Source: JBEKDJ01 sp050014415
Lineage (GTDB): Bacteria; Desulfobacterota; BSN033; UBA1163
Assembly: GCA_050014415.1 (NCBI GenBank)
Contig: JBEKDJ010000323.1
Location: 1 to 5,723, forward strand
Length of the DNA stretch: 5,723 bases
Direction: 5' to 3'
This document shows, one piece after another, positions 5,613 to 5,723 of the stretch. Positions within the stretch are counted from its first letter, which is position 1. Each line of letters opens with the position of its first letter. Made by a program: the position numbers and the translations under genes. The notes beneath the pieces were generated by a model that was given only the letters and a program-made list of their open reading frames with translations, made no database searches and was not told the origin of the DNA.

Positions 5613-5723
5613 TCATTCATAAGTTCCCATGGCATGCTTAGCAGCAGTATAACCTGTTGCAATCTCTATTCCTTCCCTCGATTTTTCGTCGATACAATCA
5701 TGATGGGCCAAGATTGACCCAGC
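5613..5723 (-). CDS. C-terminal end of a flavoprotein, probably GlpB (partial)
   Basis: From the window edge the minus strand reads 36 codons without a stop, then TGA at 5615-5613. The peptide includes AGSILAHHD and, further on, GIEIATGYTAAKHAM. An AG(S)IL start followed by a small-residue helix with ATGY is typical of the last FAD-contacting part of GlpB and related flavoproteins, where an AAG-type loop meets the flavin and a helix closes the protein. Since glpC follows on the same strand, the membrane-anchor-side subunit GlpB of anaerobic glycerol-3-phosphate dehydrogenase is the best guess, as in the E. coli order A-B-C. The 36 residues cannot exclude another FAD-dependent oxidoreductase such as GlpA. 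The gap of about 200 bases to glpC is long for an operon and is filled by repeat sequence. Confidence 0.6.
   Translation of the reverse strand, partial: AGSILAHHDCIDEKSREGIEIATGYTAAKHAMGTYE

Overview
The window reads as a piece of a chromosome from an anaerobic bacterium. I favour an uncultured Desulfobacterota-like ('deltaproteobacterial') lineage. The reasons are a GlpB/GlpC-type anaerobic glycerol-3-phosphate dehydrogenase, a MoeA protein, an HtrB-like acyltransferase that suggests a Gram-negative envelope, and degenerate AT-rich TTCGAA-type repeats between genes. The lineage is an inference from gene content and sequence style, not from a marker gene. Every gene I can support lies on the minus strand, so the genes read from right to left.

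Right part (5723 to 4152): the last 36 codons of a flavoprotein-like gene, best explained as glpB, run in from the window edge. After about 200 bases filled with a degenerate repeat comes glpC, the iron-sulfur subunit. Together they would oxidise glycerol-3-phosphate and pass electrons to the membrane quinone pool. The listed open frame of glpC begins with a TTG inside the repeat, so I place the start further in.

Middle (4151 to 2469): a 438-base stretch without a convincing gene, then moeA for the last step of molybdenum (or tungsten) cofactor synthesis. The end of that stretch holds a terminator-like hairpin with a T run only a few bases before the moeA ribosome binding site. A six-codon open frame with its own binding site overlaps the left arm of the hairpin. 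This arrangement looks like an attenuator controlled by translation of a leader peptide.

Left part (2332 to 1): an HtrB/LpxL-type membrane acyltransferase, a dedicated acyl carrier protein, and a FabD-like acyltransferase joined to the carrier protein by an ATGA overlap. A further gene probably starts at base 20 and leaves the window. This looks like a small lipid or polyketide-like assembly cassette: load acyl groups on the carrier protein, build a chain with enzymes outside the window, and transfer it to a membrane acceptor. The FabD-like enzyme keeps its Ser-His pair but has isoleucine where malonyl transferases have the arginine that holds the malonyl carboxylate, so its substrate is probably not malonyl-CoA. 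That substitution and the moeA leader are the two points most worth following up.
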